Below, piece after piece: positions 33,149-41,709 of a DNA stretch of 64,000 bases. A program made the position numbers and the translations under genes. The notes under the pieces are model-generated. The model searched no databases. It saw nothing but the letters and a program-made list of their open reading frames with translations, and had not been told where the DNA came from. Positions within the stretch are counted from its first letter, which is position 1. Every line of letters starts with the position of its first letter. Origin of the DNA: Meandrina meandrites (lineage: Eukaryota > Cnidaria > Anthozoa > Scleractinia > Meandrinidae); contig OY855903.1 of NCBI GenBank assembly GCA_963693305.1, forward strand, positions 36,669,751 through 36,733,750. Reading direction: 5' to 3'.

Positions 33149-33247
33149 AAGGAAAAAGAAAGGGAGTAAAAGGAAATGAAAAGGGAGTGAAACCCCAGGC
33201 GGGGACAAGCAATTAGAGAATTGACACCGTGCAGTATAAAAGTTTTT
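32944..33247 (+). repeat. Left terminal inverted repeat (304 bp)
   Basis: Matches the complement of 48954-49257 with a single mismatch near 33073 (CTTTGATCC versus CTTTTATCC). The outer 205 bp form an imperfect palindrome; the inner ~100 bp are ordinary sequence containing AAGGGAGTAAAAGGAAATG. Confidence 0.95.
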
Positions 33248-33309
33248 AAAGAATTGCAACCTTAAGTTAACAACAATTAATTAAAAATATTTTTTCTACA
33301 TAATATAGA

Positions 33310-36300
33310 ATGGACGAAATAGACTTCGAATCTCTTGAAAATGTAGACCTCGAATCTCTCGAACAAGAACTTGCGAGAATAGACCCCGCAGTGTTGCGCT
33401 ATTTATCGCAATTACTTCCAGAAAACATCTCTGCTGTTAAAAAGATAATAAGGAATGCGCTGGAAGAACCAATCCCAGAAGAAACAAAGAAGCGATTAAA
33501 ACCACCTTTAAAACCAAAACCTTACCAACCAATACCGCCACCAAGAAAAAGGAACAGAAGACAAAAAATAATTAGACAGTTTAAACTTCTGAGGGAGTTT
33601 GATCCCATCCACCCGCAAAACATAAGAAATGTGGCAGACTACCAGAATGAGGTTGAGGATAAGTACAAGGACGAAACAACTGAGGGTGAAGAGAAGATAA
33701 AAGGTAGGCGTTATATTCGGTGGCGCTTCAAAAAGAATCTGGAAAGAGACCAAACATCAAAATTCATGGAAAAAATAAGAAAGAACGTAAGAACATCATT
33801 TTACATAAGGTACGTTTTCGCATTTAATTTGCGCAACATTGAAGACGGAACCTTTCTTACCTTCTACCAAAATGAAAAAGGCTCCCGATGGATAAACAAG
33901 CTAAAAGACGCGGAAAAATGGCTGAGGGAAAGGGAGACTGAACGTCTGGAAGTAGAAAGAATTGAAAGACCAAACACAAAATGGGTCTTCGACCACTACT
34001 ATGCTGTTGATGTAAAAGTTGTGCTCAACCGGCAACCTCTGATGGGAACAGGCCAATTACCAGACTGGCTGCGCAACCTTGCACACGCAGCGAGAGGACA
34101 AGCAATGGTGGCACTAGATACCTATAGAGATAACATGTGTCTATGGCGCTGTATCGCTGTGCACAGAGGAGCTAGGCCAGATCGAAGCACAAAAGCAGCG
34201 CAAGGTCTGGTCAAGAGTTTCTTCAAGCTCAGGGATACGCCGACGAACTGTGTAAAAACCTCACTTGATGAATTGGAAAAGGTAGAAATGCATCTGAATA
34301 AGGGTACTGCTTTCTCAGAATGGCTAGGAATCAGAGTATATATGCCAGAGCGTGTAGATGATAAAGAAGTTGTATGGCACCTCACAAGAAGTCCAGCGCC
34401 GAAGTTTAAAAACGTTATGACAATCGGTATTTTTGGAGAGCATTCATTTTTGATAAAAGACATTACAAAGTTGGTGAAAATTTATGCATGCACCCATTGC
34501 AACGCAAGATTCACAAAGGTTTGCAATCTTCAACGTCATGCAGATAGATGTGCCCAAGGAAAAACTGTAATAGATTGCCCAGGTGAAAAGGTGGAAGCGC
34601 CGCAGACAGCTTACGAGAAAGCATTTTATCCAAAACATAACGCGTCAAAAGAATCAATTCAGTGGCTAGAGTATGTAGCAAAGCATTGGAAAATCCCCAT
34701 TCACCATGCAATGTCCGGGCATGGAGGAGAACGTTGGATAGAGAAAAGACCAGTCGATGGCTACAACCATGAGAAAAAGCTGGTGTTTCAATACCACGGC
34801 TGCTACTGGCACGGTTGTCCTAAATGTTACCCCGATCGGGATAAAATAATTGAACGTGGCGACAGAACAAGAGAAGATCTCTTCCAAGCAACAATGAGGC
34901 GCACAGCTTATCTCAGAAAGGCAGGATACAGGGTAATAGAGTGTTGGGCATGCGAAGTCGGAGACAAATATATTGAACAACTGCCAGAAGCAAAAACAAA
35001 AAGTTATCCACACGCGATCTTGTATGATTTTGAGGCGTACGGAGACAAAAATAAGCGAAAGGATCCGACGGACAACCTAACAATCGAGAATGAGCACATA
35101 CCAATTTCGGTGAGCATCGGCGACACGCTTAAAAGAAAGCCAACCCATATCTGTGAAAAAGATCCCGCAGAGCTGGTCCGTAAGTTTATGGAAGAGCTGG
35201 AGAAGCGCGGAAAAAACATAAGGAAACAAGTAAGAGATGAATTTATGCCAGCAGACGTAAACCTGCTACCAAAAGATCAGAGGAAAAAAATAGAAGAATG
35301 GTGCGACCAGGTCCCAGTACTCGGCTTCAACTCAGGGACTTACGATCTGAATCTGATCAAAAACTACTTCGCAGAGCGCCTTGCGGACACAACCAACAAA
35401 GTCAGAGTGGCAAAGAACGGAAACAAAATCATGTTCTTGCTAACTTCAGGTTTCCGTTTCCTTGATATAATCAACTACTTGGGCCCAGGAACCAGCTACG
35501 AGAAATGGGTAAAGGCATACGACTGCAAGAAAACGAAATCATGGTTCCCATACGAGTGGTTTGACAGACCAGAAAAGCTGGATTACCCAGGATTACCGGA
35601 TTACCCGGATTGGTATTCAAAGTTGAAAGGAGACTTTGTACTGAAACTGTCAGAATGAAAAGCCAGCAAAAAGACGTTTCGAGAAGAGGGAATGAAAACC
35701 ATCAAAGACTGGGTGCGTTACTACAATAATCTCGATGTGGCACCCGGACTTGAGGCACTACAAAAAATGAAAAACTTCTACACTGAGAAGGGAATCGATA
35801 TAATGAAAGACGCAGTCAGCATCCCAGGTGTGAGCTTACACTACCTTCTAAGGGGAGCTATTGAACGCAACGCGGTTCTTTACAGCCCAAGCAAAGAAGC
35901 ATACGATATGTTGAAAGCAGCAGTTGTTGGAGGTCCGAGCCTCGTTTTCACAAGATACCACGAAGTCGGAAAAACAAGAATAAGGTCACATCAAATAGCG
36001 GAACCAAAACTTTGTCAAAATACGATGCCAAGATACGATGCCAACGCCCTGTATCTCTCAACCATGCTAAGAGAAATGCCTTGCGGAAAGGAAAAGGTCG
36101 TTCACTACACAGGCGAGTACCAAACAGATGGGGCTCCAGTACTAACGCACAGACTCAAAGAAGGAAGCTGGTTCGGATATGCAGAAATAGATATAGAGAT
36201 TCCAAATCACTTACACCAAAAGTTCGAGGAAATGTGTCCGTTCTTTTACAACCAAGCGGTGCCAGCCAAAGCTGTCCCCGAGCATATGCTTAAATACTTG

Positions 36301-37290
36301 CGTGATACAGGAAGAAAACGAGGAGAAGATAAGAAACTCATGGGAACGTTGTCAGCAAAGAGGATACTTGTGTACGCCCCTCTACTACTCTGGTATGTGA
36401 ATCACGGTGCAGTTATCAAAAGGGTTTATCGAACAATTGACTACACACCGGCAAAGATCTTTCCCTGGTTCGTGGAACAAGTCACGGAGGCTCGCCGGAC
36501 AGGAGATGTGGAAAAAAGCAAAGCACTGCTGGCTGAGGTATTCAAACTGTTGGGAAACAGTGGGTACGGAAAGCTCATCGAAGCCTTGGAGCGGCAAACA
36601 AACGTCATTTACACCAAAGATGAGAAGGTAGTCGACAGAGCCTTGCGAAGCGCGTATTTCTCAGATCTTGATGAGATTGGGGAGGCGTATGAGTTGGAAA
36701 GTCGGAAGCCACGGATCACAATAAGAAGACCGTTTCAGATAGGAATCGCTGTATATCAACTGGCAAAGTTAAGGATGCTGGAATTCTATTACGACTTCCT
36801 TGACAGGTATTTTGACAGAAAAGATTTCGAGCTGATACAGATGGACACAGACAGTAACTACTTGGCCATCTCCGGTAAGAAACTCGAGGACATTGTGCGA
36901 CCAGAGCTGAAAGCAGAATTCGAAAAGCAAAAAAAGAATTGGCTGGCATGGGACAAGTGGAGTGGTAGAACGCCAGGTCTGTTTAAGATGGAGTGTGAGG
37001 GGGACCGGATGATTGCGCTCTGCTCCAAATGCTACTATATAGACGACCGAGGAGAAAAAAAGAAGTTCAGCACAAAGGGAATGTCGAGGAAGCAAAACAA
37101 TATAAACTGGCAGCGTTTCAAGACAGCGTTAGAAGGAAGCAAGGATATGGCAACAAACAGAGGTTTCAGGATGCAGGATGGAAATATAGTAACTTACGAG
37201 CAGGAGAAGCTGGGGTTGAGTGCATACTATGACAAACGATGGGTGCTGCCCGACAGAATACACACCGAACCAATTGAATATCACATTTAG
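33310..37290 (+). pseudogene. Protein-primed DNA polymerase B with one in-frame TGA
   Basis: One frame runs from ATG 33310 to TAG 37290, interrupted only by TGA at 35656-35658 (codon 783). Before the stop: a Pro/Lys-rich N-terminus, a C2H2 finger (residues ~391-414), a FQYHGCYWHGCPKCY block (~491-505) typical of Polinton polymerases with a Vsr-like nuclease fold, Exo I (YDFEAY, ~571) and Exo II (GFNSGTYDLN, ~671). After it: Exo III (YYNNLD, just past 35720), palm motif A (YDANALY, 36034), motif B (GNSGYGK, ~36555), motif C (MDTDSN, ~36842) and KFSTKGMS (~37063). Every catalytic motif looks sound. The stop could be a real lesion, a polymorphism, an assembly error or read-through. The gene ends in a 3 bp tail-to-tail overlap with the integrase. 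The start is preceded by ATAATATAGA. Confidence 0.9.
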
Positions 37291-38276
37291 TTTGCTTTAG
37301 CTGGAGGAAGAGTAGTGTTGGGAGGCACAACCAGCAGTTCTTCACGTACAAAGCCACGTTTGGGTCCGTCATGTAAATAGTAGAGAACGGGCTGATCAGG
37401 TTTGGTAAAAGAACGTTCAAGGTTGTAAACTTTCAAAGACCAGATTGGATCAGTAGCTCTTTTCACACCACCTTCAAGCTCGCCAGGTTGGTACAAATAT
37501 CGAACCAAAACTATGGAGGGGAGCTTTTTTTCATTTTCTCCAACAGGTCGCAAATATTTGGTTGCTGGTTGGGATACCACAGCCTTTTCTTTGATAGCAG
37601 CAGCAGGTTTCATACCAATCAACTGCGTGACTCGGTTGTTCAGAGCAGAAACAACGGAGGGAAGCCTTTTTACCCACTCAGTGGACCGCTGACCCTCATT
37701 GCTACGCATTTCAACGGCGTACTGGTGTCCGAACAAGTGCTCAGCCAAGGTACGGTTAAAACGTTCAACGATAGCTTGGTCTCTATGAATTTCAGGGTGG
37801 CCGCGTCTGATAGAAGTTTTGTGATTTTCCATTTCTTTTGTAACAGCGCCCATGAATTCGCGCCCAGGATCAACCTGCAGAATCTGTGGCCACTTCAGAG
37901 GTCCACGTGTATAAATTGTCTTAAAAGCTTTGGCAACCTCAGTAGAATCTTTGGAGGTTAAGGGGTGAGCTTCTTTGAATCTGCTAGCAACATCAACAAC
38001 GGTAAGCGCGTATTTGTAAGTGCTACGGCCCACTTTGTCGTGCGGCAGAAAAAGAAGGTCCGCCTGATGCACTTTGTTGGGTGTAGGCACGTCGAATTTT
38101 GGGCGAGGAATGTAGCGCGGAGCGGGGAGGTAGATCTGCCAGAGCGCCTGTTTGAACAACCATTCTTTGGCAACAACTTCAGGAACCTTTGCAGCAGCCG
38201 CTAATTTTTTAATTGCGGAGATACCTTTCCAGTAACCTTGTGGGCTGTAGTAACGCCGCTCTAATTTTCTGTCCAT
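37287..38276 (-). CDS. Polinton-type integrase (DD35E)
   Basis: 329 codons from ATG 38276. The retroviral-type core has Asp73 (HQADLLFL), Asp136 (QVDPGREF) and Glu171 (IVERFNRTL); the last two are 35 residues apart, the classical DD35E spacing. An N-terminal helical region precedes it, and a C-terminal domain with aromatic-rich SH3/chromo-like character (WSLKVYNLERSF) follows. It would insert the element into host DNA and create the short target duplication seen at the ends. It is convergent with PolB and divergent, by 10 bp, from the ORF at 38287. Confidence 0.92.
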   Translation of the reverse strand: MDRKLERRYYSPQGYWKGISAIKKLAAAAKVPEVVAKEWLFKQALWQIYLPAPRYIPRPKFDVPTPNKVHQADLLFLPHDKVGRSTYKYALTVVDVASRFKEAHPLTSKDSTEVAKAFKTIYTRGPLKWPQILQVDPGREFMGAVTKEMENHKTSIRRGHPEIHRDQAIVERFNRTLAEHLFGHQYAVEMRSNEGQRSTEWVKRLPSVVSALNNRVTQLIGMKPAAAIKEKAVVSQPATKYLRPVGENEKKLPSIVLVRYLYQPGELEGGVKRATDPIWSLKVYNLERSFTKPDQPVLYYLHDGPKRGFVREELLVVPPNTTLPPAKAN

Positions 38277-38286
38277 TTAAATAATT

Positions 38287-38856
38287 ATGCGCGGACATAT
38301 ATACATGGCGGGAAAAATGAGTTTGGGTGACCCTTACGGTGGGGTATTTGCAACTGAGTTGCTCTCCACGCTTAACGAAATGTTGCTGGAAGAGGAGGAA
38401 GAGTTAATAAAAAAAATAAAAGAAATCAAGCCGGAAAAAGATCTTGACGACCTCGAAGGGGTGTGGGGTTTACCCCACGAAGAGATGAGCCACCCTCCCA
38501 AACCAAAATTATGGTATTTAATTTCAGTACTAAAAAAAGTCGGCATTTCTTTAGAACAGGTCGGTGACGAAATAGGGGTGACCTTTTTGGGTAATGTCAT
38601 TTGCCAGTTCAAGCTGTTTAATCTCAGGTCGTGTAACTACGTTTGTTTTTTACACAACTATTTTCAAAAGGTCTCACCTATCGATTGGCCGGCGAAAAAT
38701 GCAATACTGAAAAAGCTCACGAAAAGATTGCCGAAGATGCGACAAACCAGAAATAAAGCGGATAAAAGTTTCAACGAATGGTGGCTGGTGGCAACTCAGT
38801 TGCTGATACCCCCCCGATTAAACAGCAGTTGTCTTAGATGTTTTGTTAACCTTTAA
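38287..38856 (+). CDS. Unknown protein, 189 aa
   Basis: Starts at ATG 38287 (alternative 38305), 10 bp from the divergent integrase start. The N-terminal part is acidic and helical (LLEEEEELIKKIKEIK). The middle is hydrophobic-aromatic and the C-terminus is basic. Codons 58-64 (GVWGLPH) are contributed by a copy of the dispersed palindrome at 38458-38478, and another copy lies near the 3' end (38791-38814). It overlaps the membrane-protein gene by 39 bp, tail to tail. No family recognised. Confidence 0.5.
   Translation: MRGHIYMAGKMSLGDPYGGVFATELLSTLNEMLLEEEEELIKKIKEIKPEKDLDDLEGVWGLPHEEMSHPPKPKLWYLISVLKKVGISLEQVGDEIGVTFLGNVICQFKLFNLRSCNYVCFLHNYFQKVSPIDWPAKNAILKKLTKRLPKMRQTRNKADKSFNEWWLVATQLLIPPRLNSSCLRCFVNL
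38458..38478. repeat. Dispersed palindrome, family I, in ORF
   Basis: GTGTGGGGTTTACCCCAC preceded by GGG. Identical copies are at 40868-40888 and 44491-44511. Confidence 0.85.
38791..38814. repeat. Dispersed palindrome, family II
   Basis: GCAACTCAGTTGCTGATACC followed by CCCC. It is the complement-type copy of the GGGGTATCAGCAAC family and lies inside the 38287 ORF. Confidence 0.8.
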
Positions 38857-39303
38857 CCCCACTCCACTATCAGTGTGGTTTGAAAAACGCAGTTTTGTCT
38901 TTGCAGTTGTAAAGGTGTTGTACTTTTTCACAATATCTTGGTACTCACCGTCAGAGATTACACCATCTTCAAGAGCGGTTGATATGAGAGAGTTGATCGT
39001 GCTCAGCGTAGCTTCAGCCAGGGTCTGTATTTTTTCGTGTTTTTTCGCTTTCCGCAGGAAAAATTTGATGGTGACCATGCAGGAGGTTGACACCAATGAA
39101 AACAAGGTGGCAGTTGCGATTAAAGGACCGCCAACAGCAACGCCAACCGCAGAAAGAGAAGCGGCGAGCCCAGAGCCGGTAAGAATGGTAGCGACTCCGC
39201 CTGTAAATGCACATACCGTTTGGCAACGTGTGTGCCAGCGTTTGAATTTGGCTGAGGTTTTGTAGTAATGCACCAACTGGTTTTCCAAATTCGTCTTTAT
39301 CAA
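38818..39303 (-). CDS. Two-TM membrane protein, no ATG start
   Basis: 161 codons if read from TTG 39303. A TGA lies two codons upstream and the first internal ATG is at about residue 76, so either a non-AUG start is used, a 5' exon is missed, or the start codon is mutated. The N-terminus is basic (KRWHTRCQ). A Gly/Ala/Val/Leu-rich hydrophobic hairpin spans ~30-82, then come KFFLRKAKKHEK and a helical tail with DGVISDGEYQDIVKKYN. The E1 element carries a gene of the same layout (25492-25900). Small two-TM proteins are frequent in Polintons. The role (envelope, entry or membrane remodelling) is unknown. Confidence 0.5.
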   Translation of the reverse strand: MIKTNLENQLVHYYKTSAKFKRWHTRCQTVCAFTGGVATILTGSGLAASLSAVGVAVGGPLIATATLFSLVSTSCMVTIKFFLRKAKKHEKIQTLAEATLSTINSLISTALEDGVISDGEYQDIVKKYNTFTTAKTKLRFSNHTDSGVGLKVNKTSKTTAV

Positions 39304-39374
39304 TTTATTTCAGCCCGCCTGAATTTTGTTGCAGAATCCATTTCCTATATATGTGTGTTTAAAAAATGTGTAAT

Positions 39375-40229
39375 CTAATCGCAATATTGGTTATGCCATT
39401 TTCCATTTTTATATACAATCCGATTACATGGCCCAGTTGTATTTTTAGGGTGTGTCCAAAACTTTTTCCTGAACAGACCGGTTTTCGTGTTAAAGGCACC
39501 TTTTGCGATGTCACCACTCCAATACTTTTTAAACAAATCCTTATCACCACCTGTGATAGCCATGATTGCAGCAGCCACATCTTGAGACTGTTGAAAGCCG
39601 GGGATCTTTTTCCCGATTTGTTCATTGATCGTTTCACCGACACCCAATCCTACTTTTTGCTTCGAGCTGATTGCGTTGCGCGCCGCGGCGTGACCCCATT
39701 GCCGTTTGTTTTTGGGAATAGCGTCAAGCGCCTTCACCATTTTTTTGTCTGCATCATGTTTGCAGCCTTTCTCATTTTTCTTGCCTGCACAGACGGCATA
39801 ATCAACGTCATGCTGCATTGCAACTGCGTCCGTGGCGCCTGTGGGTTGCTGATAAATCTTCAAGATCTTTCCCGTCTTGGGGTCGTAAGAAAGCTGTTTT
39901 TCAAGAGGATTGTACGGCCCTGTATAGTTGTGGCCCAGAAGTGTCCACCCTTTTTTTGGTTTAGGCAGCTTGCCAATAGCTTTATGCAAATCAAAAGCCC
40001 CACCACGTTGGTAAAGAGGGTTTGTTGGGTCATCTACTCGATTACCCGCATAAATTCTCATATCATGGCCGGCACCTTGCGTTTTATTAGAAATAAACCG
40101 TGTCTTGGTGATGCCACAACTTGCGCATTTTACTTTAAGCAGCCTTCTACCATTTTTTGCGGTTGCAAATGTTTCACTTCCTGACACATTTGGTGTGAAG
40201 CGTTTTTCCTTCACGCAGTATACCTCCAT
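39375..40229 (-). CDS. Zinc-ribbon plus phospholipase A2-like protein
   Basis: 284 codons from ATG 40229. Residues 1-46 form a DUF5679-like ribbon (YCVKEKRFTP...VKCASCGITKTR), but one expected Cys is Glu (CVKE instead of CVKC). Residues ~98-146 resemble the parvovirus VP1-type secreted PLA2: a calcium-loop-like YTGPYNPL and a catalytic-type HD pair in MQHDVDY (His140, Asp141). The C-terminus is basic with Gly. Such PLA2 domains help parvovirus-like capsids cross endosomal membranes, so a virion protein is likely; activity is unproven. The start follows TTATATAAG. Its first 46 codons and upstream region are duplicated in the next gene. Confidence 0.75.
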   Translation of the reverse strand: MEVYCVKEKRFTPNVSGSETFATAKNGRRLLKVKCASCGITKTRFISNKTQGAGHDMRIYAGNRVDDPTNPLYQRGGAFDLHKAIGKLPKPKKGWTLLGHNYTGPYNPLEKQLSYDPKTGKILKIYQQPTGATDAVAMQHDVDYAVCAGKKNEKGCKHDADKKMVKALDAIPKNKRQWGHAAARNAISSKQKVGLGVGETINEQIGKKIPGFQQSQDVAAAIMAITGGDKDLFKKYWSGDIAKGAFNTKTGLFRKKFWTHPKNTTGPCNRIVYKNGKWHNQYCD

Positions 40230-40252
40230 CTTATATAATTAAAGAAAATTCT

Positions 40253-40280
40253 CGGGTATCAGCAACTTAGTTGCTACCCG
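40253..40280. repeat. Dispersed palindrome, family II
   Basis: CGGGTATCAGCAACTTAGTT followed by GCTACCCG. It lies between the 3' end of the 191-aa gene and the promoter of the PLA2-like gene, overlapping the former's last codons. Confidence 0.8.
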
Positions 40281-40842
40281 CTGCGTGACACCCGCCTTTC
40301 AACTTATTTCCCGATATCATATCTTTTGGTCTTAATCTGTTTGAGGTTTTAGTCAACAAATCCCCAGACAAAGCATCAATTGTGTAATTAACAGCTTTTC
40401 TCGCGATTGGTTTGGCTTTATTGGCTAACTTCTTCTGATACTCTGGTTGTCTTAAAAACTCGCTTGCAAAGTATCTTCCTTGTTTAACACCCTGTTTGGC
40501 TAAATAAGGAACACCGTACTCAAAGAAAGCTTCAGCTGCTGTATCAAAAACTCCACTTCCACTAGGGGTGTGGGGTACCCCCACTACTCCACCTCCGAAC
40601 ATTCTTTTTTCGGCGCGAGCAAGTTCTTCTCTCTTCTTTTTGGGTAAACCACTTCTGGTCCACTTAAATATTGGTTCCAAAATATTACCTCCTTCAACTC
40701 CACTAACAAATCTTGTCTTGGTAATGCCGCAGCTAGCACATTTTACTTTAAGCAACCTTTTACCATTTCTTGCGGTTGTAATTTTTTCACTTCCCACCAC
40801 ATTGGGTGTGAAGCGCTTTTCTTTCACACAGTAAACCTCCAT
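40267..40842 (-). CDS. Zinc-ribbon protein paralogue, probable virion protein
   Basis: 191 codons from ATG 40842. Residues 1-46 are nearly identical to those of the PLA2-like protein, including the same Cys-to-Glu change, and the upstream sequences match (CTTATGTAATTA versus CTTATATAATTA). The rest is different: basic, with an amphipathic C-terminal region (YTIDALSGDLL...RLRPKDMISGNK) reminiscent of small adenoviral core/cement proteins. The segment GVVGVPHTPSG comes from the dispersed palindrome at 40565-40584. The last residues derive from the family II palindrome at 40253-40280. The role is inferred from position among capsid genes. Confidence 0.6.
   Translation of the reverse strand: MEVYCVKEKRFTPNVVGSEKITTARNGKRLLKVKCASCGITKTRFVSGVEGGNILEPIFKWTRSGLPKKKREELARAEKRMFGGGVVGVPHTPSGSGVFDTAAEAFFEYGVPYLAKQGVKQGRYFASEFLRQPEYQKKLANKAKPIARKAVNYTIDALSGDLLTKTSNRLRPKDMISGNKLKGGCHAAGSN
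40565..40584. repeat. Dispersed palindrome, family I variant, in ORF
   Basis: GGGGTGTGGGGTACCCCCAC. It has a centre different from the other family I copies and is in frame within the 191-aa zinc-ribbon gene. Confidence 0.75.
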
Positions 40843-40863
40843 CTTATGTAATTAACCAAAAAT

Positions 40864-41352
40864 TCATGGGGTGTGGGGTTTACCCCACTGTGTAAAATAA
40901 TCCTTCACCACAGCCTCGTTGGCGCGCATATTTTCAGAAAACATGCTCAAAATTTCTCGAAATGTCCGCCCTTTGTTACGTTCGTTCAGAAAAAGCAGAC
41001 AGTAGTAGCCGCAGCGCACGCTGAATTCCCACTGAAGCTGGTTGTCATTCCGAAGAAAGGTCTGTTTGCCCTCAAGAATCAACTCAATTTCCCATTCCGC
41101 GGGCGGGGGTAAACCGAAAGAGTCAAAGTATTCGCGCCCACCCCAGCAGCATACCCAATGGGTGCCTGGCCCTCCAAGATCATCCATGTTGATTATACAA
41201 GGGGAGTGGTTTTTACCCATGATTTCAATTTCATCTCTCGCAAATATGCCTTTGATGGGGATTTTCAAGTATTGGCACCATCGCTGCAAGTCATAATCAG
41301 TTAAGGGGACATCAACGAAGGTAGGCTTTTTTTTGGTCACCCCAAGAACCAA
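40864..41352 (-). CDS. Adenain-like cysteine protease (virion maturation)
   Basis: 162 codons from the open-frame start, but that codon is TTG and no ATG occurs before Met45, although the N-terminal LTDYDLQRWCQYLKI segment is family-typical and needed. Catalytic-type residues: His65 (GTHWV), Asp77 (YFDSFG), a Gln-rich strand (~105-107) and Cys114 (VRCGYYC). The family (C5/Ulp1 fold) processes capsid precursors in adenoviruses, virophages and Polintons. The C-terminus (GKPHTP) is supplied by a dispersed palindrome. The start overlaps the upstream 123-aa gene by 41 bp in another frame, so frameshifting from that gene or a spliced 5' end are alternatives. Confidence 0.8.
   Translation of the reverse strand: MVLGVTKKKPTFVDVPLTDYDLQRWCQYLKIPIKGIFARDEIEIMGKNHSPCIINMDDLGGPGTHWVCCWGGREYFDSFGLPPPAEWEIELILEGKQTFLRNDNQLQWEFSVRCGYYCLLFLNERNKGRTFREILSMFSENMRANEAVVKDYFTQWGKPHTP
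40868..40888. repeat. Dispersed palindrome, family I, in ORF
   Basis: Identical to 38458-38478. It encodes the last residues of the protease in a different frame from the other copies. Confidence 0.85.
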
Positions 41353-41683
41353 TAAATGGAGGAGGGCGCATATATGGAGGAGGGTTGATGCGCATTCCCT
41401 TTCCTCCTGTTGGGGGTTTTACCCGCATGCCGGCCCCACTCGCCATCTTGCGCACATGTCTGATTTGTGTCTTGCTCATGTCTATGTCCACGCCCGTTTT
41501 GTTTTTGATAGCGCGCTGTATTTTTTTGATCTGCCTGGCGGTCAAGTGCAAAGTGTCGCTACCGCCGGTTATAGCCTCGTTTTTAAATCTGAGCGTAACT
41601 GCTTCTCCTGGCCCAAAGGCCCGCGCGAGGCTTACCTTCTGCCCGTCTGAAAGTGAAATCTTGTGCGGATAGTAAGTCGTCAT
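41312..41683 (-). CDS. Small basic structural-type protein, 123 aa
   Basis: Starts at ATG 41683, preceded by AAGTATAAAAG. The N-terminus reads KISLSDGQKVSLARAF, then VTLRFKN, LTARQIKKIQRA and DMSKTQIRHVRKM, a pattern I associate with a small protein common in cnidarian and fish Polintons, next to capsid genes and sometimes compared with adenovirus pX. The C-terminus is Gly/Pro-rich (GKGMRINPPPYMRPPP), with no hydrophobic segment. It overlaps the protease by 41 bp. Confidence 0.55.
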   Translation of the reverse strand: MTTYYPHKISLSDGQKVSLARAFGPGEAVTLRFKNEAITGGSDTLHLTARQIKKIQRAIKNKTGVDIDMSKTQIRHVRKMASGAGMRVKPPTGGKGMRINPPPYMRPPPFIGSWGDQKKAYLR

Positions 41684-41709
41684 CTTTTATACTTATTACA
41701 AAAATTATT

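Noticed and set aside
35656..35658. Selenocysteine or genetic-code change to explain the TGA in PolB
   Set aside because: No SECIS-like structure was found and the other genes of the element use TGA and TAA normally; a plain lesion is simpler.
38965..39303. Taking the internal ATG as the start of the membrane protein
   Set aside because: It would remove the whole hydrophobic region, so a non-AUG or lost start is more likely.
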